DNA of 64,000 nt from Collinsella sp. BG-O-102 (GCF_023656745.1 NZ_JAMOKO010000002.1:155587-219586), one strand, 5' to 3'; counted from the first letter of the stretch, positions 32,826-42,125 are shown. Notes: generated by a model from the sequence alone, not told the origin. Numbers and translations are program-made.

Positions 32826-34286
32826 ATGTACAAGCGCACCAAGATTGTATGCACCATGGGTCCCGCCTGCGATAGCGACGAGACCATCCGCGAGATGATC
32901 AAGGCGGGCATGAACGTCGCCCGTTTTAACTTCTCGCACGGATCCTACGACGAGCACCACGGTCGCATCGAGCGCGTCCGTCGTATTTCCAAGGAGCTCG
33001 GCATGCCCGTCGGCATCCTGCTCGACACCAAGGGCCCCGAGGTCCGCACCGGCCTTTTGGTCGACGGCAAGAAGGTTGCCGTCAAGACCGGCGACAAGAT
33101 CGTCGTCACCGCTCAGCCCACGTCCGAAGATTTCCACGGCACCTCTGAGCACATCTCCCTCGACTACCTGGCTCTGCCCTCCGAGGTCGAGAAGGGCTCC
33201 CTTATCCTGATCGATGACGGTCTGGTTGCCCTCGAGGTCGAGTCCGTCGACGGCCAGGACATGACCTGCGTCGTTAAGAACGACGGCCTGATCGGCGAGC
33301 GCAAGGGCGTCAACATGCCCAACGTCAACATCTCGCTGCCCGCCATCACCGAGCGCGATCGTCAGGACATCCTCTTTGGCCTGACCGAGAACATCGACTA
33401 CATCGCCGCTTCCTTCATCCGTGACGGCGAGTCCGTCCGCGGCATCCGCGAGCTTTGCCGCGAGAACGGCGGCGAGCACGTGACGATCTTCCCGAAGATC
33501 GAGTGCGCCCTGGGCGTCGAGAACTTCGACGAGATTCTCGAGGCTTCCGACGGCATCATGGTCGCCCGTGGCGACCTGGGCATCGAGATCAAGCCCGAGC
33601 TCGTTCCGCACATCCAGAAGGAGATCATCGCCAAGTGCAACGCGGCCTACAAGCCCGTTATCACCGCTACGCAGATGCTCGACTCCATGCAGCAGAACCC
33701 GCGCCCGACGCGCGCCGAGGTTGCCGACGTTGCTAACGCCATCTACGACGGCACCGACGCCGTTATGCTCTCTGGCGAGTCCGCTGCCGGTAAGTACCCG
33801 GTCGAGGCCGTTAAGATGCAGGCCAGCATTGCTCTCGAGACTGAGAAGTACCTCCCGGCTCACGCTCCGCTCGAGGTTCCGGCTGACGCTCACGGCACCC
33901 GCGTCGTCAACAACGTTGTGGGTATGTCCGCTGTGAACATGGCTACCACCGTTGGCGCCAAGTGCATCACCGTGCCGACGACCACCGGTCGTACCGCTCG
34001 CCTGATCTCGCACTTCCGTCCCAACATGCCGATCTGCGCGTTCTCCCGCCACGAGTGGGCCGTCCAGCAGATGATTATGTACTGGGGCGTTATCCCGCAC
34101 CAGGCCGAGATCACCCAGGGCACCGTCAACGGCACGATCGTCAAGGCGATCGAGACCGCTAAGGAGCTCGGCTACGTCGAGACTGGCGACCTGACCGTCG
34201 CTACCGCCGGCGATCCCCGCATGAGCGTCCAGCTCGAGGACAAGGTCTCCTCGACCAACGTCGCTTACGTCGCTCAGGTGCGCTAA
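32826..34286 (+). CDS. pyk: Pyruvate kinase
   Basis: Glycolytic enzyme converting phosphoenolpyruvate and ADP to pyruvate and ATP. The 486-residue protein has RTKIVCTMGPACDS, NVARFNFSHGSYDEH, LLDTKGPEVRTG, the catalytic-lysine and Mg-site region IFPKIECALGVENFDEIL with MVARGDLGIEI, and TATQMLDSM with GTDAVMLSGESAAGKYP. The PK C-terminal domain has TTTGRTARLISHFRP. GGAGG lies six bases before the ATG. The gene uses many GCT/GTT/CGT codons, unlike its neighbours, as expected for a highly expressed gene. Confidence 0.97.
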   Translation: MYKRTKIVCTMGPACDSDETIREMIKAGMNVARFNFSHGSYDEHHGRIERVRRISKELGMPVGILLDTKGPEVRTGLLVDGKKVAVKTGDKIVVTAQPTSEDFHGTSEHISLDYLALPSEVEKGSLILIDDGLVALEVESVDGQDMTCVVKNDGLIGERKGVNMPNVNISLPAITERDRQDILFGLTENIDYIAASFIRDGESVRGIRELCRENGGEHVTIFPKIECALGVENFDEILEASDGIMVARGDLGIEIKPELVPHIQKEIIAKCNAAYKPVITATQMLDSMQQNPRPTRAEVADVANAIYDGTDAVMLSGESAAGKYPVEAVKMQASIALETEKYLPAHAPLEVPADAHGTRVVNNVVGMSAVNMATTVGAKCITVPTTTGRTARLISHFRPNMPICAFSRHEWAVQQMIMYWGVIPHQAEITQGTVNGTIVKAIETAKELGYVETGDLTVATAGDPRMSVQLEDKVSSTNVAYVAQVR

Positions 34287-34315
34287 ATCGCACTTGCAAG
34301 CAGACTTGCATTGCA

Positions 34316-34352
34316 AAGGGCCCGGAAGGCTTCGCCTTCCGGGCCCTTTTTC
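34316..34352 (+). terminator. Terminator of pyk
   Basis: A 12-base GGGCCCGGAAGG/CCTTCCGGGCCC stem with a CTTCG-type loop is followed by TTTTT. Confidence 0.95.
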
Positions 34353-34531
34353 TGTGCGCTAAAGCCGGGGCACGGCAAAACACGCGCCCATTTCTTTACC
34401 AAAAGCGCGAAATCCACCCTTCGAGACCCAATGAATAAAGTCCCAAGCGCTAAAAGTGTTCGCCCGGTGGCAAACCCACACCTTAACCGACGCTGCTAAA
34501 TCGTTTTAGCAAGAGCCGGATTGACCTGCTT

Positions 34532-34659
34532 TTCGGAAGTATGCGGCAAATTCTGATACCTCCGAGCACACCCCGTTTTTTCGCAACAAAATGCCTGATA
34601 AACTAGCCTCAAAAGCCAGGTCTGCTCACAAGGTTTAGATTTTGCCGCATACTTCCGAA
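34532..34659. promoter_or_regulatory. Perfect 19-bp inverted repeat pair upstream of the DUF559-like gene
   Basis: TTCGGAAGTATGCGGCAAA (34532-34550) recurs as its exact reverse complement at 34641-34659, with 90 bp between. The pair brackets the likely promoter of the following gene (start 34711). The rest of 34353-34531 holds nothing I can recognise. Confidence 0.65.
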
Positions 34660-34710
34660 TTGACACTGGCATCGCACGGTCCAAAAGCATATTTCGACCA
34701 GGAGGACGTC

Positions 34711-35784
34711 ATGGACCTGACGCTATGCGGTCAATCCGCTTTTTACTATCACCGTATCCCGCCACAGATATTAGGCCTTTACCCTGCCATTAGCCTTGGC
34801 AATATGGATCGCAGATGTTGCGGCCTCGGAAGTCATGCAGTTGTAAAAGACCTGCTTCACGCACCGCTTCACAGGATTGTATTCACTCGGGCACAATCCG
34901 GGTCGCGAAGCCTGTTTAAATCGCACCTCCTGACCCAAGAGCCGCCTCCCGGGTCGTTTAGGCAAACCGAGCATGGGTTTGATGTCACATCGCCCGAGTT
35001 CACACTGCTCAACCTTGCTACGCAGGTCTCACGCAACCAGCTGCTTATGGCGTGTTATGAGATGTGCAGCTCGTTTGCTGTGCATACACCCTGCAAACGA
35101 GCGCAACGGCAACTTGATGAAGCTATTTCGCTTAAGCTCATTCCACCCAACTGCGGCTGGGAGCGGGTTATCGACGTCAACGGCAAGGATACCAACCTGT
35201 GGAAGCGCACGCCGCTTCTTTCCGCAGCGGATATCGCCGCGTTCGCCAAGCAGGCCGCAGGCCTGCGCGGTGTTAAGCAGCTCCGCTGGGCCGCCGAACG
35301 CATGACAGGACAGACCGCCTCGCCCTTCGAAGTACAGACCTCCATGCTTATCTCGCTCCCCCGCGACGAGGGCGGCATGGGCATCAACATCGCAAACAAC
35401 GTGCGCATCCCACTCAGCGACGCCGCGCGCTCGCTGTATGACAAAACCTGCTGCTACGCCGATATCCTCATCGAAAGCGCCACCGACAGCATGGGTGTCA
35501 TCCTTGAATGCCAAGGCCGCTCCGCCCACGACAGCGAAGCCGCGAGCCTCTCCGATGCCGAGCGCGCCACCGCGCTCACAAGCATGGGCTACGACGTCAT
35601 CCAAATTACCTTTGGCCAGATTAAGGATAAGAAGAGCTTCGACCACATAGCCGAGCTCATCCATAAAAAGGCTGGACTTTCCTACACCCCAAAGACCAAA
35701 CAGGAGCGCGCCGCCGAAGTCACCCTGCGGCAAGAGCTACTTGTCAATTGGGTTGAGCTATTCACCGCCAAGCCGGCCAGCTAG
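34711..35784 (+). CDS. Uncharacterised protein with a DUF559/Vsr-like C-terminal domain
   Basis: A 357-residue protein from the ATG with AGGAGG upstream (MDLTLCGQSAFYYHRIPP). The C-terminal part (about 255-320) has the order D-x-L-I-E, VILECQGRSAH, then SDAERATALTSMGYDVIQITFGQI, which follows the pattern of DUF559 and other PD-(D/E)XK nuclease-fold domains (E-x-D/Q-G, D-x2-R, G-Y-x-V-x-x-x-T-x-x-Q). The N-terminal part resembles AbiEi-type/DUF559 fusion proteins only loosely. A DNA-binding or nuclease role is inferred; autoregulation through the upstream 19-bp inverted repeats is possible. The gene ends in a four-base overlap with the convergent gene. Confidence 0.72.
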   Translation: MDLTLCGQSAFYYHRIPPQILGLYPAISLGNMDRRCCGLGSHAVVKDLLHAPLHRIVFTRAQSGSRSLFKSHLLTQEPPPGSFRQTEHGFDVTSPEFTLLNLATQVSRNQLLMACYEMCSSFAVHTPCKRAQRQLDEAISLKLIPPNCGWERVIDVNGKDTNLWKRTPLLSAADIAAFAKQAAGLRGVKQLRWAAERMTGQTASPFEVQTSMLISLPRDEGGMGINIANNVRIPLSDAARSLYDKTCCYADILIESATDSMGVILECQGRSAHDSEAASLSDAERATALTSMGYDVIQITFGQIKDKKSFDHIAELIHKKAGLSYTPKTKQERAAEVTLRQELLVNWVELFTAKPAS

Positions 35785-36629
35785 CAGCTAGCAATCAGGG
35801 GAAGCGCAGGCATATCGGGCGATTCGACGCGAGCCGCAAATCCCGCCTCGGTTAGCTCGATGACCTCGGTAAACGTTGTATCGAAAAACTCCTCGGTTAG
35901 CAGGCGATACGGCGGATGATCGGACTCGCCGGGGTTTTCGCGTACAATCTCGTGCATAACGCCGATGGTCTTGAGCACATACTCCTTATGGATGGGATAC
36001 TGACCAAAACGGGTCGCCGCAGTATACAGGCGATCGGTCGCGCGCGGTATCGAAACGATGCCGAGTGTCTTGCCAAACCAGTCAAAGTCGCCTTGCTTTT
36101 TAATGCGGAATTCCTCGCACGGCTTGCCGCCATGCGCCTCCAGGTACTGATTCACACGCGTATTCCATACGGTATCGGCCACCAGATGCGACCAAACGCC
36201 CAGCGTCAGATCGAGCAGCGACTGCGCCACGTCATCGGGCGCGAGCGAAAGCTCGCTAGCACCGGGACCGGCGACCGGCTCGGCGTCCTTGTAACGTTGG
36301 GGATAATGCACGCGATTCAGTCGCTCGCGCTCCTCGACAATCGAGGTAGCCGCGGCTGGCGCACCGGTGGGCGAACTTTTAAGCAACGGTGCCACATAGG
36401 TATCCCAGAACTCATGCTCACGAGGCTTAGGGATAGGCTCGGGCTTTGCAAAGTGCGTAATGCGGTACGGGATGGGATCGGCGATGCCAGGGACCATATA
36501 GCCCACGAAGATATCCGGAACCACGCAGCCAAACAAAAAGGCATTGCGGTCGCGCACGCTATTGGCAAGTGCACCGGTGCGCTCCAGCAAACGCTCCGTC
36601 TGAGCGATATGAATGTTCCAACTTGGCAT
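35781..36629 (-). CDS. Zinc-dependent phospholipase C-like protein
   Basis: A 282-residue protein starting MPSWNIHIAQTERLLERTG, a start typical of the zinc-dependent phospholipase C/S1-P1-like group, with NAFLFGCVVPDIFVGYM (Asp ligand), THFA and LTLGVWSHLVADTVWNTR (His/Asp ligands). I use the ATG at 36629 because GGGGGTGG precedes it and lies inside the four-codon extension. No signal peptide is seen, so it is probably cytoplasmic, and the real substrate may not be a phospholipid. It converges on the previous gene. Confidence 0.8.
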   Translation of the reverse strand: MPSWNIHIAQTERLLERTGALANSVRDRNAFLFGCVVPDIFVGYMVPGIADPIPYRITHFAKPEPIPKPREHEFWDTYVAPLLKSSPTGAPAAATSIVEERERLNRVHYPQRYKDAEPVAGPGASELSLAPDDVAQSLLDLTLGVWSHLVADTVWNTRVNQYLEAHGGKPCEEFRIKKQGDFDWFGKTLGIVSIPRATDRLYTAATRFGQYPIHKEYVLKTIGVMHEIVRENPGESDHPPYRLLTEEFFDTTFTEVIELTEAGFAARVESPDMPALPLIASC

Positions 36630-36709
36630 AGCCACCCCCATAAAAAACCTGGATAACTATACCATCACGGCAAAGCCGCGCGGGCGGCTACGCACGCTCT
36701 ACGCAGCAA

Positions 36710-37504
36710 CTAGTCCGTAGTACCGCTTTCGGTTCCATACGACGGCGAAGGCGCCTCGACCACATGGTGATATCGATCGATATAGATTGCACGGGCACCC
36801 AGGCGTCGCACCAAATCCTGGTGATGCGTGCTCATCAAGACCGTCTTACCCGCCGCGACGTAGGCCAGCAAGAAGTTGACCACGATGTCGCATGAATCCT
36901 CGTCGAGCCCATTGGTGGGCTCATCGAGCACTAGGATATCGGGGTTCATCGATACAACTGCCGCCAGCGCCACACGCTTCTTTTGCCCGCCCGAGAGCTG
37001 ATAGGGAGAGGCGTCGGCAAGGTCGGCAACCTGGAACAGCCCCATGGCATCGCGCACGCGGCGCTCGAGCTCGTCTGCCGGCAGCCCCATCTGCGCGGGA
37101 CCAAAAGCAACTTCCTCGTCCACCGTGGCGCAGAACAGCTGGGCATCGGCGTTTTGGAACACGAAGCCCACGCGCTGGTGGAACTTCTGAGCAGCAGCAG
37201 AATCCTTCAGATACGCCGCATTGACCACGTGCCCGTCAAACAGGTATGCCCCTGCGTCCGCGAGTTCAAGGCCGTTAATAAGACGCATAATCGTCGTCTT
37301 GCCGCAGCCGTTGGGACCGAGCAGGGCAACGAGTTCACCACGATCGACCTGCAGCGACACGCCATCGACAACCGTATGCCCCGCATAGGAGAACACCACG
37401 TCGCGCAGCTCGATGAGCGGAACGACCTCGGCGCCGCCCACACCGTTCGTGCCCGCCGCACTATTCATATCGATCGTCAAAACGTCGCCCTTCCCCATTT
37501 GCAT
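36710..37504 (-). CDS. nikO: ECF transporter ATPase (CbiO/NikO-like)
   Basis: The ATP-binding subunit of an energy-coupling-factor transporter, 264 residues. It has Walker A LGPNGCGKTTIMRL, Q-loop FVFQNADAQLF, signature LSGGQKKRVALAA, Walker B ILVLDEPTNGLDE and the switch histidine MSTHHQD. The name nikO is preferred over cbiO because of the NikR-type operator at 39.5 kb. It is the last gene of the M-Q-O operon, 22 bp after the permease gene. Confidence 0.9.
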   Translation of the reverse strand: MQMGKGDVLTIDMNSAAGTNGVGGAEVVPLIELRDVVFSYAGHTVVDGVSLQVDRGELVALLGPNGCGKTTIMRLINGLELADAGAYLFDGHVVNAAYLKDSAAAQKFHQRVGFVFQNADAQLFCATVDEEVAFGPAQMGLPADELERRVRDAMGLFQVADLADASPYQLSGGQKKRVALAAVVSMNPDILVLDEPTNGLDEDSCDIVVNFLLAYVAAGKTVLMSTHHQDLVRRLGARAIYIDRYHHVVEAPSPSYGTESGTTD

Positions 37505-37526
37505 CCCCAGTCGGAACCAGCAGCGC

Positions 37527-38363
37527 CTACAGCACGGCGCACAACACTGTCAGCAGCGCCACGCCGGCCGCATAGGCCGCATCGCGCCAGCCAAACCTGG
37601 CGCGCGCGGGAGCCGGATACGCACCGGCAAAGCCGCGGCAAAGCATAGCCTCGTCCATCGCGCGGCTGCATTTCATCGCCTTGATAAAGGTCATGCCCAT
37701 GATACCCGCGATCGAATCGGTACGCGAAAATCCCTCGGGCGCACGGCCAACGCTGCGCAGCATGACCGATTCGCACAGATCGTGCGCCGTACGACCCAGC
37801 ACCTCGATGTGCTTGAGCGCCATATCAAACGTAAAGATAACTTCGTCGGGTAGATGCAGCATCTTGAGCGCCGCCGACATGCGGCTCCACGTGAGGGTCC
37901 ACGAAGCGCCCAGCACCAGCGACACATTAATGAAGGTCTTGAGCGCAATCTTGAGCATGGCGCCCGTAGCGGAAGCACCCAGCAGCAGGGCAGGCAGCGC
38001 CAAAACCACTGCGAGCCCCGCGGCGCCAAGCGCCGGCACAAAGGTCGCGCGCAGCCCGCGTATGGGACGCACGGCAACGAGCACCAGCGCAATGGCCGCC
38101 ATCAACATGAGGTACAGCGGGCTTTGTGTCAGGCACACGCACAGGACGCAAACGAATATCCCCACCAGGCGCACCGGAGCCGAAACGCAAGAAAGGGCGC
38201 GGTCGACCATCGACCCGCCCTCGTGCGCGCCTCCACCCAGGCGAACCCGCTCAAGCAGGCTCGCCAGGTGCAGGACGTTCTTTTGCATCACGCGATGACG
38301 AGCGCCCGTGGGCTCGTATCGCTCCTCGGCCGCAAGCCAGCTAGGCAGCTCGACCATCGCCAT
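37527..38363 (-). CDS. nikQ: ECF transporter transmembrane component (CbiQ/NikQ-like)
   Basis: A 278-residue membrane protein with about five to six helices: two or three N-terminal ones (LVGIFVCVLCVCL, LYLMLMAAIALVLVAV), VPALGAAGLAVVLALPALLLG and a C-terminal one. The EcfT coupling region has two Ala-Arg-Gly-like motifs here read as AMKCSRAMDEAMLCRGFAG. It couples the ATPase to the substrate-binding subunit. The start overlaps the nikMN stop by 23 bp. Confidence 0.9.
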   Translation of the reverse strand: MAMVELPSWLAAEERYEPTGARHRVMQKNVLHLASLLERVRLGGGAHEGGSMVDRALSCVSAPVRLVGIFVCVLCVCLTQSPLYLMLMAAIALVLVAVRPIRGLRATFVPALGAAGLAVVLALPALLLGASATGAMLKIALKTFINVSLVLGASWTLTWSRMSAALKMLHLPDEVIFTFDMALKHIEVLGRTAHDLCESVMLRSVGRAPEGFSRTDSIAGIMGMTFIKAMKCSRAMDEAMLCRGFAGAYPAPARARFGWRDAAYAAGVALLTVLCAVL

Positions 38364-39426
38364 GGGCTCCGCTTTCCTTGACCGTCAGCGAGATCAGACG
38401 GAATGCGATGGTGAGCACCGCCACGCCAATCACGCCGGACAAGATATACATGGCAGCCTGACCGGCAAAGCCGAGACCCTGCTCCTCGGAATAGGCCTGC
38501 AGGTAATCACCCGTAGGCAGAGCGTCGGCAAAGGTCGGGGTGTCGAGACCGACCGAAGCCTGCAGGCTGTCGTCGCCAGCCTCCTGAACGGCGGTCGCGG
38601 CGCCCTCGGCGTCCCACTCACCCCAGGCGTCACCCGTGGCCAGCAGGCCCAGCGGCGTGGCCACGACAAGCACGGCAACCAAGATGAGCGTGGGGACCAG
38701 CGAGGTCTTCTTTGCAGCAGCGCCCTCGGCAGCAAGCTGTCCATCGGCGGCTTCGGGGCCGACGATAACGCTCGGCGCCGTCTTCTTGATAAAGCCGTAG
38801 ATCGCGGCAGTCGCCACGCCCTCGACCACGCCGGCTACCAACATATGCGGGATCATCATGGCCGGAATGGCAATGGACAGCGGGAAGGGGCAGTATAGCG
38901 GGGCACCCGAGGCGTTGGTGAAGAGCATCGGCTGAATGCCGAACTCGATGGCAGCGCACAGGGCAGCCACGCACAAGCCGATCCAGCCGCTCACGATGGC
39001 AGAAACCGAAGTGCCCCAGCTCTTGTCGTGCAGGCGGCCGTTGAGCGCACGGAACACGATGGCTGCCACAAACGGCAGCACAAATGCCATGTTAAAGCAG
39101 TTGGCTCCAAAGGACAGGATGCCGCCGTCGCCAAACAGCAGCGCCTGCAGTGCCAGTGCGACCGAAACCGCAATGGCCGCGGCCTCGGGGCCCAGCAGCA
39201 GCGCGATGAGTGCACCGCCGACGGCGTGACCCGTGGTGCCGCCGGGCAGCGGCACGTTAAACATCATGAGCAAGAAGGAGAACGCAGCGCAGATGCCCAG
39301 GAAAGCCATGTGCTCGCGATCGAGCGTGGCGCGTACCTTTTTGATGCAATGGACCCAAACGGGCACCATCGCCACCGCCATAACGGCATCGGTCTGCGGG
39401 GACAGGTAGTTATCTGGAATGTGCAT
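38341..39426 (-). CDS. nikMN: ECF transporter substrate-binding subunit, CbiM-CbiN (NikMN) fusion
   Basis: The 361-residue protein starts MHIPDNYLSP, the family hallmark in which the N-terminal Met-His coordinates Ni2+/Co2+. The CbiM/NikM domain covers about 1-215, including PLPGGTTGHAVGGALIALLLGPEAAAIAVSVALALQALLFGDGG. A second part (about 245-355) has two membrane helices and a periplasmic-type loop and corresponds to CbiN/NikN, giving a natural fusion. GGGAGG is well placed upstream. Confidence 0.92.
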   Translation of the reverse strand: MHIPDNYLSPQTDAVMAVAMVPVWVHCIKKVRATLDREHMAFLGICAAFSFLLMMFNVPLPGGTTGHAVGGALIALLLGPEAAAIAVSVALALQALLFGDGGILSFGANCFNMAFVLPFVAAIVFRALNGRLHDKSWGTSVSAIVSGWIGLCVAALCAAIEFGIQPMLFTNASGAPLYCPFPLSIAIPAMMIPHMLVAGVVEGVATAAIYGFIKKTAPSVIVGPEAADGQLAAEGAAAKKTSLVPTLILVAVLVVATPLGLLATGDAWGEWDAEGAATAVQEAGDDSLQASVGLDTPTFADALPTGDYLQAYSEEQGLGFAGQAAMYILSGVIGVAVLTIAFRLISLTVKESGAHGDGRAA

Positions 39427-39483
39427 ATACGCCTCCCGGTTATCGACGCACAGAATTGCAACGCCGCTTGAATCACCTTGTCA

Positions 39484-39511
39484 GTGTTACGCATTGTCAG
39501 ATTCGTAACAC
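39484..39511 (-). promoter_or_regulatory. NikR-type operator of the metal transporter operon
   Basis: GTGTTAC-N14-GTAACAC is a perfect dyad of the form described for NikR in several lineages outside E. coli. It lies just downstream of the -10 box of the nikMN promoter, where binding would block transcription. Confidence 0.7.
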
Positions 39512-39521
39512 GCCGCGGGCT

Positions 39522-39550
39522 ATCATAGCAAAACGGCGCACTGCCGACAA
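39522..39550 (-). promoter_or_regulatory. Promoter of the nikMNQO operon
   Basis: On the minus strand TTGTCG and TATGAT (39522-39527) are 17 bp apart, with the NikR-type dyad 10 bp downstream of the -10. Confidence 0.6.
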
Positions 39551-39671
39551 AGCAGCACGCCGTTATGTAATGCGCGTGTCATATATGAAGGCTCAACGGT
39601 GCCTTATACCGAAAACAGCAGTCACGTAAGACTCGGCGGCAGCCGACGCTGGTCTATATCCGGCGCAGGAC

Positions 39672-42125
39672 CTAGCCGCGGACCTCGCCGTTTACGCCCT
39701 TGCACACCTTGGTGACGATCTTCTGGTGCGCCTTTTCGACCTCTTCGCTGGTGAGCGTGTGGTCGTCGGAGCGATACGTAAGCGCAAAGGCCATGGATTT
39801 CTTGCCCTTGCCGATGCGGACCGGATCGCGGTAGACATCGAACAGGCGCACGCCCTCGAGCAGCTTGCCGCCGGCACTCGTAATACGACGCTCAAGATCC
39901 TCGCAGGTCACAGTGTTGTCAACCACGATAGCGAGGTCGTGCTCAACGGCCGGGTACTGCGAGAACTCACGGTAGTTCTCCTGGTTGCGGGCGCCCTTGA
40001 TCAGCTTATCCAAGTCGAGCTCAAAGGCGACGACGACCTCGTCAATGCCCATAGCCTCGCGCGCCTCGGGGTGGATCTCGCCGACCCAACCCAGCACGGT
40101 GCCGCCGGACAGGACCTCGGCAGCACGACCCGGCTGCAGGAAGGCATAGCCCTCGCCCTCGACGGGACGGAAGCGAACCTTCTCGATGCGCAGCTGGGCG
40201 AGCAGCTCCTCGACGATGCCCTTGCCAAAGAAGAAACGCAGCTTGCGGTACTTCATGCTCCAAGACTGCTCGCTCCACTGGCCCGAGAGCACGCCCGCGA
40301 CGGACTTGGTCTCCTTGGGCAGGCTGGCGTTCTCGCGGCCATGGAACAGGCTGCCGACCTCGTACAGGTGTACGTTGGGCGTACCGTGCGCCTCGTTATA
40401 GGCAACGGACTGCAGCAGACCCGGCAGCAGCGAGCGGCGCATCTCGGTCTGCTCGGCCACCAGCGGGTTCATGAGCACCACGGGGCAGCCGCGGCCCTCG
40501 GTGGACATGCCGATCTTCTCCAGGTCGCCCGGAGCGGCAAAGCCAAAGGTCGTGGTCTCGTTGAGGCCGCAGGCGCGCAGGATCTCGCCGACCTTGCGGG
40601 TGAGCTTCTGCTCGCGAGTCAGGCCGCCGATGTGGTTCTTGGCAGCCGGAATGGTCGCCGTGACGCGACCCATGCCCCACAGGCGCAGAACCTCCTCGAT
40701 CAGGTCGATCTCACGCGGCAGGTCGGGACGGAAGCTCGGCGGCGTGACCATAAAGTCCTCGCCGTCGCGCTCGACGGTGCAGCCCAGGCGGGTGAGCGAG
40801 CGCTCGATAAAGTCGGGCTCGATGTCGGCACCGCAGATGGCGTGCACGCGGGCCAGGCGCAGCTTAATGCTGTCGATGGTCTTGGGCGCGGGGAAAACGT
40901 CGACATAGCCGGGAGCAACCTCGCCGCCGGCGATCTCCTCGATCAGCGCGCAGGTAACGTTGGCGACATCCACGCAGCCGGTCTCGTCGACCTGGCGCTC
41001 AAAGCGAATGGAGGCGTCGGAGATCAGCGAAAGGTCGCGGCTGGTGTGCGAGGTGCGGCCGGCATTGAAGCAGGCGCTCTCGACCATCACGTCAACGGTA
41101 TCGTCCTCGATCTCGGAATCCATGCCACCCATAACACCGGCCAACGCCACGGGGCGCTCGCCGTCGGTGATGAGGCCCATGCCGGCGTCAAGCGTGCGCT
41201 CCTCGCCGTCGAGCGTCGTGAACTTCTCGTCCTGCTGGGCGGCGCGAACCACCACACGACGGTGGCCATCGCGCTCGGCAAAGGTGTCCAGGTCAAAGGC
41301 GTGCAGCGGCTGACCGGTGAGCATCATCACATAGTTGGTGATGTCGACGATGTTGTTGTGCGGGCGCACGCCCAAGGCGTTAAGGCGCTTGACCATCCAG
41401 TCGGGCGACGGGCCGACCTTGACGTTGCGCACGATGCGGGCAACGTAGCGGTCGCACAGGCCCTCGTCGGCAATCTCGACCGAAAGCTCGTCGTCGGTCG
41501 CGCGGCCGGTCTCGGCCTTGATGGCGGGCAGCTCAACGTGGAAATCGCGGTCGAAGATGGCGCCGGTCTCGCGGGCCATGCCGATCATGGACAGGCAATC
41601 GGGACGGTTGGGCGTGATCTCGCAGTCGAGCACGGTGTCGCTCGAGCCCACGTACTCGGCAAACGGCATGCCGCAGGGCGTATCCTCGGGCAGGATCATG
41701 ATGCCGGAGTGGTCGCCGCCCAAGCCGAGCTCGCGCGCGGAGCAGTTCATGCCCATGGACACGACGCCGCGAAGCTTGCTCTTCTTGATCTTGACGCCGC
41801 CGGGCAGGACAGCGCCGATCATGGCCGCGACGATGTGGTCACCGGCCTCGAAGTTCTGCGCGCCGCAGACGATCTGCAGCGGAGCGGGGTTGCCGTCGGC
41901 GTCGAGGTTCTTGTCACCCACGTCGACCGAGCACACATACATGTGGTCGCTATCGGGGTGCGGGGTCTTGGTGAGCACCTGGGCGGTCACCACGTGGTCG
42001 AAGGACTCGCCCACGGTGTCGATCGCCTCGACCTCGGTGCCGGTACGGATATATTCGTCCGAAAGGGTCTTGGGATCCTCCGGAATATCGATCATGGTCT
42101 TGAGCCAGTCGTAAGAAACACGCAT
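39672..42125 (-). CDS. pheT: Phenylalanyl-tRNA synthetase beta subunit
   Basis: An 817-residue subunit. From the N-terminus: tRNA-binding EMAP-like domain (about 40-150, HPDSDHMYVCSVDVG), B1/B3-B4 editing region (with IRFERQVDETG), B5 domain, the catalytic-like domain and the C-terminal anticodon-binding FDX-ACB domain ending in LTYRSDDHTLTSEEVEKAHQ. AAAGGAG precedes the ATG. It follows pheS after 184 bp that include a palindromic element. The long antisense frame over this gene is a shadow. Confidence 0.97.
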   Translation of the reverse strand: MRVSYDWLKTMIDIPEDPKTLSDEYIRTGTEVEAIDTVGESFDHVVTAQVLTKTPHPDSDHMYVCSVDVGDKNLDADGNPAPLQIVCGAQNFEAGDHIVAAMIGAVLPGGVKIKKSKLRGVVSMGMNCSARELGLGGDHSGIMILPEDTPCGMPFAEYVGSSDTVLDCEITPNRPDCLSMIGMARETGAIFDRDFHVELPAIKAETGRATDDELSVEIADEGLCDRYVARIVRNVKVGPSPDWMVKRLNALGVRPHNNIVDITNYVMMLTGQPLHAFDLDTFAERDGHRRVVVRAAQQDEKFTTLDGEERTLDAGMGLITDGERPVALAGVMGGMDSEIEDDTVDVMVESACFNAGRTSHTSRDLSLISDASIRFERQVDETGCVDVANVTCALIEEIAGGEVAPGYVDVFPAPKTIDSIKLRLARVHAICGADIEPDFIERSLTRLGCTVERDGEDFMVTPPSFRPDLPREIDLIEEVLRLWGMGRVTATIPAAKNHIGGLTREQKLTRKVGEILRACGLNETTTFGFAAPGDLEKIGMSTEGRGCPVVLMNPLVAEQTEMRRSLLPGLLQSVAYNEAHGTPNVHLYEVGSLFHGRENASLPKETKSVAGVLSGQWSEQSWSMKYRKLRFFFGKGIVEELLAQLRIEKVRFRPVEGEGYAFLQPGRAAEVLSGGTVLGWVGEIHPEAREAMGIDEVVVAFELDLDKLIKGARNQENYREFSQYPAVEHDLAIVVDNTVTCEDLERRITSAGGKLLEGVRLFDVYRDPVRIGKGKKSMAFALTYRSDDHTLTSEEVEKAHQKIVTKVCKGVNGEVRG

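Noticed and set aside
32787..34316. 509-codon minus-strand frame opposite pyk
   Set aside because: Antisense shadow; pyk has a promoter, ribosome binding site, terminator and all motifs.
39427..39530. Cobalamin riboswitch before the ECF metal transporter
   Set aside because: The leader is only about 100 bp and lacks the B12-box GCCACTG-type sequence; a NikR-type dyad explains regulation better.
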